From: Isoetes taiwanensis
Taxonomy: Eukaryota; Streptophyta; Lycopodiopsida; Isoetales; Isoetaceae
Assembly: GCA_021234155.1 (NCBI GenBank)
Contig: JAJEKV010000039.1
Coordinates: forward strand, 930,001-994,000
Length of the DNA stretch: 64,000 bases
Direction: 5' to 3'
Below the pieces are notes generated by a model, which had not been told where the DNA came from, made no database searches, and saw only the letters and a list, made by a program, of their open reading frames with translations. The translations under genes and the position numbers were made by a program. This document shows positions 37,549 to 48,470 of the stretch, piece after piece (the first letter of the stretch is position 1; each line of letters opens with the position of its first letter).

Positions 37549-37560
37549 TGGTATCGAGCA
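37549..37560 (+). other. Primer-binding site, one base short
   Basis: tggtatcgagca matches the plant gypsy/copia tRNA-Met site except that CAGAG reads CGAG. The loss of A in CAG is the same change seen between the 1-10 kb copies. Confidence 0.6.
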
Positions 37561-37766
37561 AAGATGATGAACCTATGCCGCCAGAAGAGAAGAGGGTGTA
37601 ATACCCAGCCCCGGAGGACATTCATCCGGGACGATGAACCGCCTGAAGTTCGAAAGTTGGATGGGGAGCACCTTTAGAAGCCGCTCTTGCAGCAGCTCTT
37701 CCTCGTAGGTGTTGACCATGTAATCAAGCTGTAAGTGCGACTAACGCCGGTAATGAAAATGCCGGA

Positions 37767-38435
37767 ATGCTTCCCGAACAAGCATCTTGGCGGGTCCGAA
37801 GAAGTGGAAACTTACCTGATGAGAATGAGGGTCATGTCAACCGATTGTCTAGGGAACTGAACGAGATCAAAACTGGACAAGCTAAGTTAAGAAACATTCT
37901 AGGATTGATGCAAGAAAACCTGCAGAAGTGGGTTGCTGAAGGCAAAGCCCGAGAACTTCATTTAAGTAATGTAGTAGAAAAATTTCTACTAGTGGCTGGG
38001 GCAGTTCCCATTGCTCCAGGGGCAAACCTTGATGTTCCTCATGAGGTCGCACGCCTGGGACCTAGTGCACCATCAGGAATAAGCACGGGGCTGCCCGATG
38101 AACCGATAGCTCAAGGTGTTATGGAAGGTATTGCTCAGCCAGAAGAATCCCTGGGGGAGCTTTCTGGTGAAGAGATTAAGTCTCTGGAGCGTGTAAAGAT
38201 GGCCGATTTCTATGGCAAGGATGTTACACCTGAGCAGGCTATGCGTTGGTTCAATCAAATGAAGCTGTATTTTGCAGCCACAAAGAAAGGCGAGAATGCC
38301 CGACTGATGTATGCCACACTGAAGTTGAAGGGACCGGCTGCTGCTTGGTGGGACATCCACATGGACAATGGTCAAAAGCTGCGTACTTGGAGGGATTTTT
38401 GTCGACTCAGACAGGGTCTCTATGGGATTATGTGA
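37767..38435 (+). pseudogene. Gypsy gag (capsid) fragment
   Basis: 222 codons. The N-terminal half is a helical, charged region. From about residue 140 it has the retrotransposon gag domain: VKMADFYGKDVTPEQAMRWF, then LKGPAAAWWDIHMDNGQKLR and TWRDF. The F.G.....A..W and L.G.A..WW........TW.DF pattern is diagnostic for plant gypsy capsids. The frame ends early, and the adjacent frame (38400-38500) continues with SLWDYVTELRVLRHKSM, so there is one frameshift. The nucleocapsid zinc knuckle and pol are missing. Confidence 0.85.
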
Positions 38436-39300
38436 CAGAGCTGAGGGTGCTCAGGCACAAGTCCATGCTTCTTGTTGAGTTTTCCAACATAGCCAATTGA
38501 AGGGTTGGCTTAATTGTAGCATTACGTTAATGCATAGCCACCTGAAGGAATGTCTTAGTTGCAGCATTATGCCAACCGCATTATCACTCATAGTTAAATC
38601 CATGTATAGGAATGATAAGGTATCTTGCTTCATATTGTAGAGTGAATTTTCTGACGAATTTGCAGATGGAATTTTTGTTCTTATGGAATTAAGGAACATG
38701 AATTACTCACATCCATTGATTTCTTGGCAATTGTTTGTTTGTGTGCAGATTTGCCAAGTCAAGTTTTTTCAAGCCACTTTCCACCCCTTGAAGCCACTCT
38801 TGGACTCTTAAGAAGCATCATGCATATTACATCACAAGTGAACTGAGACTATAAGTGCTTTTCAGCTAAGAACCTCTTAGTAGAGGCAAAACATCTAAGA
38901 ATCTCTAACTTCGTACTTTCGGTGTTTGGCATGGTTGTTGTTGCCAATATTCCACAATCTATGTAATGTGATGTAGCACGGCAACTTTATCCCATAGTTC
39001 TAGCATGGTTTAGCAGAAACAAGTCTGCCATGATGTTTTTATTGATTTTTTTTAATGTCTAAATTGACTTGCTACCTTACTGCTTTCTTTACATCAATAC
39101 TCGGCAGGAACTATCAAGCTACAAACGTTACTTCAAGGTTACTACCCTTCTGAATAGAATTATTTTGGCCACTGAATCATCCAAGGCATGTAAAACAAGT
39201 AGTAACCTCTATAATTATTTTGGAGTTTTTGACATTTCAAATTCTCAAAACATTTATGTTGGATTTATTTATATCCTAGCATCACTCACAACAGGAGAAA

Positions 39301-39690
39301 GGTCATTTAGCGACGTCTATAGCGACGTCTGACGACGTGACACAGAGGTCGTTGGAGACACGTCGCATGCGACGTCGGCAGACGTGACACAGACGTGACA
39401 CAGACGTCGCATGCGACGTGACACGTGGAATTAACACGTGGAATATACACGTGGAATATACACGTGAAATATCAAAAAAATCCACGTGTGCCGTAAAAGC
39501 CACGTGTATACGTCGCATGCGACGTGACACGTGGAATATACACGTGGAATATAAAAAAAAATCCACGTGTGCCGTAAAAGCCACGTGTATACGTCGCATG
39601 CGACGTCACGCAAAAAAAATTATGCAAATCCACGTGTAATTAGAAAAGCCACGTGGCAATAAAAAAAGCCACGTGGATACGTCGCATGCG
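39301..39690. repeat. Left subterminal repeats with 13 CACGTG G-boxes
   Basis: ACGTCGCATGCGACGT-type palindromes alternate with acacgtggaatat words. Two tandem units of about 74 bp cover 39440-39610. I count thirteen CACGTG hexamers between 39420 and 39690. In CACTA elements such repeats bind the element's own proteins. CACGTG is also the core site for plant bHLH and bZIP factors. Confidence 0.85.
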
Positions 39691-39804
39691 ACGTGCAGGA
39701 AAAAAATTAAAAAAAATAAAAAAATAAAAAAAATTTAAAAAAAATTAAAAAAAATGTTTGGCTTAGATAATTATTACAATATGATGTACAAGGAGCAAAA
39801 GGGC

Positions 39805-40040
39805 ATTTATATTTTTATATTTATATTTTTAAATAACCACAAGTATTTTTATATTTATATTTTTAAATAATCACAAAAGTATTTTTATATTTACATTTTT
39901 AAATAATCACAAAAGTATTTTTATAAGCTCCGGCTTCCCGTGGACGTTAAAACCCATTATTATTATTATTATTATATTTATATTTTTAAATAATCACAAA
40001 AGTGAATTGTATTTATATTTTTAAATAATCACAAAAGACT
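39805..40040. repeat. AT-rich tandem repeat
   Basis: Units of about 36 bases built on atttttatatttatattttt and aaataatcacaaaagt repeat five to six times, interrupted by a short (att)n run at about 39957-39975. Non-coding. Confidence 0.85.
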
Positions 40041-40074
40041 CGTTAAGCGGAGTATCCACCCTTTTAGCCTAGAG

Positions 40075-41415
40075 CTAATCTCTGTCAGATTCAATGGAGT
40101 AGTCATCTGATTCGGGGTTGCGATTGGATGGCCCTCCACCATAGTTTGCAGATCCCTCGCCGACCCCGCGCCCCATGTCCTTGTCTAGGGCTTGATTAAT
40201 CTCCGCCACTGCTTCCTATAAAAACCAAAAGAATATGGCATTAATGCAATTCATAGAATTATAATAATTTTCTACAACGCACCCCCGCATTCCCGTGATG
40301 TGGGACAGTTCCCTCTTCGTATAACTGTTGATACAGATAAACAGCTCCACGTCCCGTGGCTATTTGTACGTGCTCCTTGCTAGGAAGGAAGGAAGGAAGG
40401 AAGGAAGGAAAAATTTTTAACGTCCACGGAACCCAATCGGGTTATGGGACCAAGTACATAAGGGACCGAAGTCCTGGACCGAAGTCCAAACAAGAACATG
40501 GGCCGAAGCCCTTAAACCAAAGCACAACGCGTGAGCTAGAACACAACCATCATGACCGGATTAAAACCACACGGGAAAAACCGTTGCCGGGATGACTATG
40601 GGCTGCTCACCGATCCAAAATCCATCTTTGTTGTAACAAGCAACAAGCATACCTTCATACCTCCAGCAGCAAAGCTTCACCAAGCAACTCCGAACCGTAA
40701 CCTCTTCACAACCGGGTCTTTGGAAAACAGGGGCGCCCCCTAACGCCAATCGCCTGCATTAACGCAGGGAAGGCGGCGCCGTAAAACCGGGCCAGGAAAT
40801 CGCCCATCGGAGGTGCCTCCTCACCCATCCACCAGCCCTGCGCCAAGACGCCAGCACCCCCAGGTATGCGCGCAGGCGGACATCCACTCAGGCACACACA
40901 GGGGCGCCATCCTTCACTGCCGCTGCTCCAACGCCATCCATCATTGCATCCGCCGGCAGGGCCTCGGCGGCGCCAGCCAAAGCGCCAGGCGCAAAGCGCC
41001 AGCGGAGGCCAGCGGATTAGGAGGAGATCTTAGGGGAAACCCGTATAGCTAGGTCTATGACAATATAACGAGTATTAGCTAATGACATTTAAAGTTCTTA
41101 TTAAAATTAATGTGAACTAATATAGCTCTTATGAATCTATGGCGAAACCGCTGGAGCCCAAATGAGACGGATGTCGTTCCCTTGCAGTTGCTTTGTCGGT
41201 CCGAGCTCTATGTTTCTGTTCTGGATCCTTTGCACGTTTGAATGCAATCTGATTGCAAGGCACACAACATTATCACAAGTTAAAGCGAACGAATGGCAAA
41301 AAAAATAAGAAATACCTTGATATCTTCCTTGTGGAGATTAAGTGGTTTAGGGACTTTTGACCAATCGCCTCCAACTTTTTCGCAAGTCGTCTTCAGTTCC
41401 TTGACCACTCTTTGC
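40075..41415 (-). pseudogene. CACTA Transposase_24-like gene exons
   Basis: Minus-strand exons join in phase. The first (41415-41316) reads QRVVKELKTTCEKVGGDWSK then VPKPLNLHKEDIK. The second (41248 to about 41143) reads IAFKRAKDPEQKHRARTDKA then TARERHPSHLGSSGFA. The third (40379-40283) reads KEHVQIATGRGAVYLYQQLY. The last (40215-40075) reads EAVAEINQALDKDMGRG and ends SDDYSIESDRD and a stop. The H..GS.GFA block preceded by basic residues is typical of the Transposase_24 proteins carried by plant En/Spm elements. The intron between the second and third exon holds a LINE-like insertion ending four to five bases from the acceptor. A further exon may lie at 42056-41990. The 5' part is not found. 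Confidence 0.6.
40380..41040 (-). mobile_element. LINE-like insertion with (AAGG)n tail and GC-rich body
   Basis: An aagg run (40380-40409) is followed by aacgtccacggaacccaatc and gttatgggaccaagtac, a diverged version of the LINE 3'-UTR block seen at 20828 and 48500. From 40700 to 41035 the DNA is strikingly GC-rich (gcggcgcc words) compared with both flanks. Minus-strand orientation is inferred from the tail. No conserved ORF remains. Confidence 0.55.
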
Positions 41416-41474
41416 CTTTGACATAAATCGATAGATCAACGCAATATTAAAATAATAAAAACAAGACTATGACT

Positions 41475-41935
41475 AGGTCTGGTCCCCTCCACTCATAGTG
41501 GAGCCGACCATGTCCTTGCCCTAGCTACCTCTAGCTAAAACTGACAATGAACGTGAACTAAGGCCCGAACAACTGGTCCTCTCCACTCGCGGTGGAGCCG
41601 ACCATGTTCTTGCCGTAGCCACCTCTACCTAAGAATGAGAAGAAAAGTGGACTTGGACCCGGACATCTGGTCCTCTCCACGCAAGGTGGAGCCGACCGTG
41701 CCCTTGAACAAGCCACTACAATTTTATTTTAGACCTAACAAATAACAAGTCAAAGTCGACTTGAACCCGGGTAAGTGATCCTCTCCACTCTAGGTGGAGC
41801 CGGCCGTGCCCTTGAACAAGCCACTCCTTAACCTAGGAAAATAAAATTTGATCATAGTGTAAGTGAACCCGGGTACACATGGTCCTCTCCACTCTAGGTG
41901 GAGCCGACCCGTGCCCTTGAACAAGCCACTCCGTC
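41475..41935. repeat. Tandem repeat, five units of 93-110 bp
   Basis: Each unit contains gtcctctccactc, a variable centre, and ggtggagccgacc, so CTCCAC faces GTGGAG as a small inverted repeat. It is followed by cttgaacaagccact or a related phrase. Copies start near 41480, 41573, 41667, 41777 and 41880. They lie in an intron of the transposase-like gene. Confidence 0.85.
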
Positions 41936-42059
41936 AATTTTTTTTAACCTATTTAAAGCTATAAAAAAATGCAAGTGTGATGAACTTACCAAATGAAGAA
42001 CGTGTGCAGACAAGATCCTGTCGGGCCCAAATAAAAAAGGACAGCTGCCAAACCTGCAA

Positions 42060-43025
42060 CAAAAAGTTAAAGGAATAAGAACAAAAGAAGAAGAAGATCG
42101 AAAAAAATAAAAAAAATTAAAGTGGAAAAAATAGAAAATCAAGAAAAGAAAAAAATAATCGAAGAAGAAGATAAGGGTGGGAGAAACAAGAGAAGGGGGG
42201 AGAAGAAACAAGGGAAGGGTCAAGATGGGAAGGGAAAGCACGCAAGGAGGAGAGAAGAAGAAATGATGGGGGGGGGAAGAGAAGAATAGAATCAAGGGGA
42301 AGAGAAAGAATAGAAGGAGAAGAAGGGAAGAAGGGAAGGAAAAGAAATATGAAGAGAAAAATAAGAGAAGGAAAGAAGAGATAAAAAAAATAAGAGAAGA
42401 AGAAAGAATCGAAGAAAGGAAGAAGAGAAAGGAGGAATAGAATCGAAGAGAAGAGAAGAATAGAATCGAATAAGAGAAGAGAATAAGAGAATAAGAATAA
42501 GAGAAGAGAAGAATAGAATAGAATAAGAGAAGAGAAGAATAGAATCGAAGGGGAAGAGAAAGAATAGAAGGAGGAAGAAGGGAAGAAATAAGAGAAGGGA
42601 AGAAGGGAAGGAAACGAAATATAAAGAGAAATGAGAGAAGAAGAGAAGAAATGAGAAGAAATGAGAGAAGAAGAGAAGAAGAGAAGAAGAAGAAGAAGAA
42701 GAAGAAGAAGAAGAAGAAGAAGAGAGAAGAAGAGAAGGAAAGAAGAGAAATATGAAGAGAAATGAGAGAATAAGAGAAGAAATGAGAGAAGAAGAGAAGA
42801 AGAAAGAAGAGAAGGAAAGAAGAGAAGGGAAAGAAGAGAAGAAAAGAAGAGAAATATGAAGAGAAATGAGAGAAGAAGAGAAGAAATGAGAAGAAATGAG
42901 AGAAGAAGAGAAGAAGAAGAAGAGAGAAGAAGAGAAGGAAAGAAGAGAAGGGAAGAAGAAAGGAAGGGGAAAGAATAGAAGAGAAGAAATGAGAAGAAAT
43001 AAGAGAAGAAGAAAAATGAAGAACA
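42060..43025. repeat. Polypurine tract, nearly 1 kb
   Basis: The plus strand is almost only A and G (gaagagaagaaatgagagaa variants), and so almost only C and T on the minus strand. It includes a (gaa)n run at 42686-42720. The 309-codon and 244-codon minus-strand ORFs here are leucine/serine/phenylalanine runs produced by the low complexity and are not genes. Confidence 0.95.
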
Positions 43026-43339
43026 CAAAAAACCTAGGTTAGGCATGCACCTTTCAATCCAAAAAACCTATTCAATCTAAAAAATATGATGTACTAACCT
43101 TAGAATAGTTGCTTGCAAGTCGATCAGGTAGTAGCGCTGCAGATCGCCCAAAAAGCTCGAAGAGGAAGCGAAAAGAAAAGGTGTGGGAAAGCCGGCCGCG
43201 CGCAGTTTCAAAAAATTACAGAACGTCACATGCGACGTGACGTCGCATGCGACGTCCACGCGACGTATTTTGTTATAGCGACGTTATGGACTTTATATTT
43301 TTTTTTTGACGTCTTTTTTAAATGTGATGCTCATTAAAG

Positions 43340-46300
43340 TTTGTCCCTAGGCTTATTTAGACAGTCCCCTGAACGGAGGATCCAACGGTCGGATAGGGGA
43401 ACCGGGCTCCGGGAGGGTGGTCATTAGCGTGCGGCCCCCCGGGGGAGCACTGCCAGAAAGGGCTGCCTCGGGAACTTTTTTGGATCCCGCCTCCTGGGGT
43501 CCGGACTCTCCCCTCTTGTGAGGGATCCCTGCAAGATCCTGGCCTCGTTTGACTTGGGGGAGGGTGCCAGCTTGGTTGCCCCGCAACGGGCTGCCCCAAC
43601 CGTTCTAATGCTAACCCTTTGACCTAGACCTTCTCCGAAAATTCCAAAAATTGGGCTGTGTGCTGGAGATGAATTAGGAATCCAGCTGGCAAAAAATCAG
43701 AATTTATTTTCGTACAATGCATTAATTACGAATTTATGAATGTCTTGCCACTGCAAAAGCGCCCCCCGACTTCTAATTCCCACATCGGAAGGAGGACAGG
43801 CCCAAACTCCGTTCCGTCAGTTCCTATTGCTCCCGTTCTCGGCCGCAGCTTCTTGGTCAGGTCCCAACTGCAACAGACCAAGACTCGGCCCCCAAAACGC
43901 AAAGCCTTCTAGAACCTGGCAACTCACAGGGTTTACGTTTCGGAGGCCCTCTCCTTGTCAGATTTGGCCGGGACCTTGCGCCGTGACTTGATGTGGAGTG
44001 GGGGTGTTGACGCCAGAGCACGGACCCTAAAATCCCCCCGGAAGCTGCTTGCCCCAAATTTCCTCTCCCTAAGGCCCTGGGGACGGACGGGTGACCTGCC
44101 CTCTCCGGAACCACGATTTGGCTCTTCCAATGGACTCAGAACGTCGATATTGCCCTAGGGACCAAGTTCGTGGCCAGAAGACCAAAACCTCGGCCCCCAA
44201 AACGCAAACTCTTCTAGAACCTAGCAACTCACAGGGTTTACGTTTGGAGGCCCTCTCCTTGTCGATTTGGCGGGACCTTGCGCCATGACTTGGCGTGGAG
44301 TGGGGGGTGTTGATGCCGAGCACGGACCCTAAAATCCCCCTAAGCTGCTTGCCCCGAATTTCCTCTCCCTAAGGCCCAGGGGCCGGGACGGGCGACCTCC
44401 CTCTCGGGAACGCGATTTGGCTCGCCAATGGACTCGAAACGTCGGCGTTAGACCAAAACTTCGGCCCCCAAAATGAAAACCCTTCTAGAACACGGCAACT
44501 CCGCGAGTTTACGTTTGGAGGCCCTCTCCTTGTCGATTTGGCGGGACCTTGCGCCCGTGTCTTGGCGTGGAGTGGGGGGTGTTGGCCCGAGGCGGGGACC
44601 CTAAAATCCCAAAGTCGCTTGCCCTCAATTGAGTTCATTACAAGTTAATTATGCCATCCATGTCAAATAGCTTTAGGGATCGGTCCGTTGAACAAGTCCG
44701 TTGACACAACCATCATCACAAGCAACCAAATCTAACCCCCAACCCACGGTAGTCTTTTTGCTTTTTCAGAATCATTTATCTTCATTCTAGTAGTTATGAT
44801 GCTTTTCTGTAATCATTTATCTTCATTCTAATAGTTATGATGCTTATATTCTCAATGCATGTCCAGCCAGCCAAGGTCAACCCCAAGTACAACGATCCCA
44901 CAAACTCCATTCCTTTGACCTTAGCTAACCCTTTGACCTAGACCTTCTCCGAAAATTCCAAAAATTGGAACATTGTCTTTGGAGAAGAATTCGAATCCGG
45001 TGGCAAAAAATCAGAATTTATTTTCGTACAATGCATTAATTACGAATTTATGAATGTGTTGCCACTGCAAAAGCACCCCCCGACTTCTACTTGCCACATC
45101 GGGAGGAGGACAGGCCCAAACTCCGCTCCGTCAGTTTCCCTTGCTCCATATTCTCGGCTGCAGCTTCTCGGCCAGGTCCCAAGTGCAATGAGACCAAGTC
45201 CGGCCCCAAACGCAAACCCTTCTAGAACACGGCAACCCACGGGGTTTACGTTTGGAGGCCCTCTCCTTGTCGATTCGGTAGGGACCTGGCGCGTGACTTG
45301 GCGTGGAGTGGGGGTGTTGACGCCAGAGCGGGGACCCTAAAATCCCCCTGGAAGCTGCTTGCCCCGAATTTCCTCTCCCCAAGGCCCTGAGGACGGATGG
45401 GCGACCTCCCCTCTCCGGAATCACGATTTGGCTCTCCCAATGGACTCAGAACGTCGACATTGCCCTGGGGACCAAGTTCCGTGGCCAGAAGACCACCCGA
45501 CCTCCAAGAAGCGCCAAAGTAGCTGACTTCCATCACACTCGTAGTCAATTGGCCTAGGATGTGGATGCGGGATACTGTCGTGGAGGGCGTGAGTGTTTCT
45601 TTCTTTTGCAAAACCGACCTGGTAACTTGCTCCCTAGGGTAATTTTGACATTCCGGACGATTTGGCAAGGTCGATTTGCCATTCCGGAGCCTTCCGGTGC
45701 CGCGCGACACAAAACACTGCGGTTTATACAAGGCCGACCTCGGGGGCCCACGGGGTTTGACAGTTCTCGGGACCGATCACGGAGTCTTTGGGCCTTCGAA
45801 GAGGGGCCCTCGAGCGGAGGATCCAACGGTCGGATAGGGGAACCGGGCTCTGGGAGGGTGGTCATTAGCGTGCAGCCCCCCGGGGGAGCGCTGCCAGGAA
45901 GGGCTGTCTCGGGAACGTTTTTGGATCCCGCCTCTTGGGGTCCGGACTCTCCCCTCTTGTGAGGGATCCCCTGCAAGGTCCCGGCCTCGTTTGACTTGGG
46001 GAAGGGTGCCGCTCTTCGGTGCCCCCGCAGCGGGCTGCCCGATCGTTCTAATGCTAACCCTTTGACCTAGACCTTCTCCGAAAATTTCAAAATTGGGCTG
46101 TAGGCCGGAGATGAATTAGGAATCCGGTGGCAAAAAATCAGAATTTATTTTCGCACAATGCACTAATTGCGAATTTATGAATGTCTTGCCACCGCAAAAA
46201 GCCCCCGACTTCTACTTGCCACATCGGGAGGAGGACAGGCCCAAACTCCGCCGCCGGGTTCCCCTTGCTTCGTATTCTCGGCTGCGGCTTCTCGGCCCGG

Positions 46301-47745
46301 GTCCCAAGTGCAACAGACCAAGTCTTGGCCCTCAAAACGCATAAACCCTTCTAGAACACGGCAACCCACGGGGTTTACGTTTTGGAGGCCCTCTCCTTGT
46401 CGGTCGGCGGGACCTTGCGCCGCGTGACTTGACGTGGAGTGGGGGTGTTGGCCTTGAGGCGGGGACCCTAAAATCCCGGAAGTCGCTTGCCCCAAATTTC
46501 CTCTCCCCCAAGGCCCAGGGGGGGCCGAGGCGACCCTCCCTCTCAGGAATCGCGATTTGGCTCGCCAATGGACTCGAGAACATCGACATTGCCATACGGG
46601 GACCAAGTTCCGTGGGCGAAGACCACCCGACCTCCAAGAAGCGCCAAAGTAGCTCACTTCCATCACACTCGTAGTCAATTGGCTTAGGATGTGGATGCGG
46701 GATCTTGTCGTGGAGGGCGTGAGTGTTTCTTTCTTTTGCAAAACCGACCTTGTAACTTGCTCCCTAGGGTAATTTCGCCATTAGGACGATTTGGGAGTGG
46801 TCGATTTGCCACTCCGGAGCCTCCCGGTGCCCGAACGACAAAACATCGCGGGTTTATACAAGGCCGACCTCGGGGACGCCCAGCGGTTTGACAAGTTCTC
46901 CGGACCGATCACGGAATCTTTTGGGCCTTCAAGAGGGGCCCCCGAACGGAGGATCCAACGGTCGGATAGGGGAACAGGGCTCGGAGGGTGGTCATTAAGC
47001 GTGCGACCCCGGGGGAGCCGCCAGAAGGGTTGCCTCGGGAACTTTTTGGATCCCGCCTCTTGGGGTCCAGGACTCTCCCCTCTTGTGAGGGATCCCCCGA
47101 CCGCCCCGGCCTCGTTTGACTTGGGGAAGGGTGCGGCTTCGGTTGCCACCGCAACGGGCTGCCCCAACCATTCTAATGCTAACCCTTTGACCTAGACCTT
47201 CTCCGAAAATTCGAAAATTGCGTGTCTTTGGAGATGAATTAGGAATCGGTGGCAAAAAATCAGAAATTATTTTTGTACAATGCATTAATTGCGAATTTTA
47301 TGAATGTCTTGCCCCGCGCAAAAGCGCCCCGACTTCTACTTGCCACATCGGGAGGAGGACGGGCCCAAACTACGCTCTGTCGGTCCCCTTGCTCGTATTC
47401 TCATTTTGCGGCTGCGACTTCCGGTCAGTCCCAAGTGCAGCAGACCAAGTCTCGGCCCCAAAACGCATAAACCCTTCTAGAAGCGACAACCCACGGGGTT
47501 TACGTTTTGAGGCCTTCTCCTTATCGATTCGTAGGGACCTTGCGCCGTGTCTTGGCGTGGAGTGGGGGTGTTGACGCCTTGAGGCGGAGACCCTAAAATC
47601 CCCTAAGCCGCTTGCCCGAATTTCCTCTCCCCAAGGCCCCGGGGATGACAGGCGATCCCCCCCCCGAAACGCGATTCGTCTCTGCCAATGGACTCAGGAC
47701 GTCGAGATTGCCATGGGGAGCAAGTTCCGTGGCCACTAAGAAATA
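43340..47745. repeat. Direct array of about 1.12 kb units related to the foldback family
   Basis: Unit starts (ctaaccctttgacctagacc) lie at 43613, 44931, 46050 and 47175; spacings are about 1318, 1119 and 1125. The first unit is longer because a 270-300 bp part with aaaacgcaaacyctt and ctagaac is tripled (43890, 44188, 44455). The units share ggtttacgtt/tggaggcc, gggaccaagtt and ggatccaacggtcggatagg with foldbacks A and B, but here they are head to tail. Units differ mostly by small losses at CAG, CTG and CCGG. No shared ORF survives across units. A non-repeat gap of about 200 bases lies at 44640-44880. Confidence 0.85.
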
Positions 47746-47754
47746 AGGTTTTGG

Positions 47755-48160
47755 CGTCAGATACGCCGCGACGCGACATATTGTCAAGCGGCCACCGCCG
47801 GGTCACCTACGACTTGGCAAATACACGTGGTAAATACGCATCGGCGTGTCATCCGATTCGTAATGTCACGCCACGCCGCATGCGACATCACGCCGCACAT
47901 CCACCGGGCGTGACACCGGATCGCCCACCCCCGCCCCAGTCCACCTAGCATTACGGATGGACCAAGTGACGTGACGCCGCCAAAATGTGGCGATCGCCGC
48001 CCACGTGGCACCGACATCCATCCGGCGTGACGGATCCGCCAGTCACGAGTGTCGACGTCGCAGATTACCGCCGCATGCGGCGTTCTGCGGCGACGTGACG
48101 TCGACGTCGCATAGTCACGTCAATTGCGACGTCACGTCGCAGGAACGTCGCAAGCCCACG
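47755..48160. repeat. Right subterminal repeats of the CACTA-like element
   Basis: Dense gacgtcgc, cgccgcatgcggcg and cacgtcgc words leading into the right inverted end. They match the left subterminal block in word content but not in order. Confidence 0.75.
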
Positions 48161-48470
48161 TCGCTAAATGACCATTCTCTTGTTATGACTTTTCATAGAT
48201 ACTTCAAAAATGGAGCATTTCAGTGCCCATCATTACGTCCATAAATATTACATTCTATGTTATCTAGTCTTCTGCAAGCAGATTTTAAGGTTGGACTTTC
48301 TACCAATCTGCTTTCATAATTTAATTTTCCACTTCTACATGTGGTAACTCACAAGTGGATCGAGCTTCAACCTTCTAAGATCATTTATCCATTAATGCAT
48401 CAATATTGACAACTCCACAAGTTATTGCTACAGGCAAAAACAATTTCCATACATCTGGGTCAATGTTTTA

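Larger units (their letters stand above)
37020..38510 (+). mobile_element. Ty3/gypsy retrotransposon, 5' part only
   Basis: A primer-binding-site-like tggtatcgagca (37549-37560) resembles the initiator-tRNA-Met site tggtatcagagc with one A missing. It is followed 200 bases on by a gag ORF. The segment before it (about 37020-37548) would be the LTR or leader, but I could not fix its borders. Homology stops near 38510 within gag; no protease, RT or integrase is present. From 38511 to 39282 nothing is recognised. Confidence 0.7.
39283..48191. mobile_element. Composite CACTA-like DNA transposon
   Basis: The inverted ends share GGTCATTTAGCGACGT (39301-39316) and its complement (48158-48173). The similarity extends outward on the left to CACTCACAACAGGAGAAA and on the right, read inward, to AGTCATAACAAGAGAAT. 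A CACT start, the TAGCGACG words and dense palindromic subterminal repeats (ACGTCGCATGCGACGT type) at 39310-39690, 43215-43280 and 47760-48160 are typical of plant En/Spm elements. Inside are minus-strand Transposase_24-like exons, a LINE-like insertion (40380-41040) and a 4.4 kb foreign-looking array (43340-47745). No DDE transposase is seen and the 3 bp target duplication is not clear, so the outermost bases are uncertain. Confidence 0.75.

Noticed and set aside
42117-43046. 309-codon minus-strand ORF rich in leucine, serine and phenylalanine (plus a 244-codon one)
   Set aside because: It is a reading of the polypurine tract; any frame there is open because stop codons need bases the tract lacks.
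43270-43335. Right end of the CACTA-like element near 43.3 kb instead of 48.2 kb
   Set aside because: The subterminal words are present but the terminal CTAAATGACC block is missing; it is present only at 48158-48173.
45246-45731. 161-codon ORF and similar long ORFs in the 43-48 kb array
   Set aside because: They occur at equivalent places but are broken differently in each unit, with no third-position pattern that I can see; high GC explains their length.
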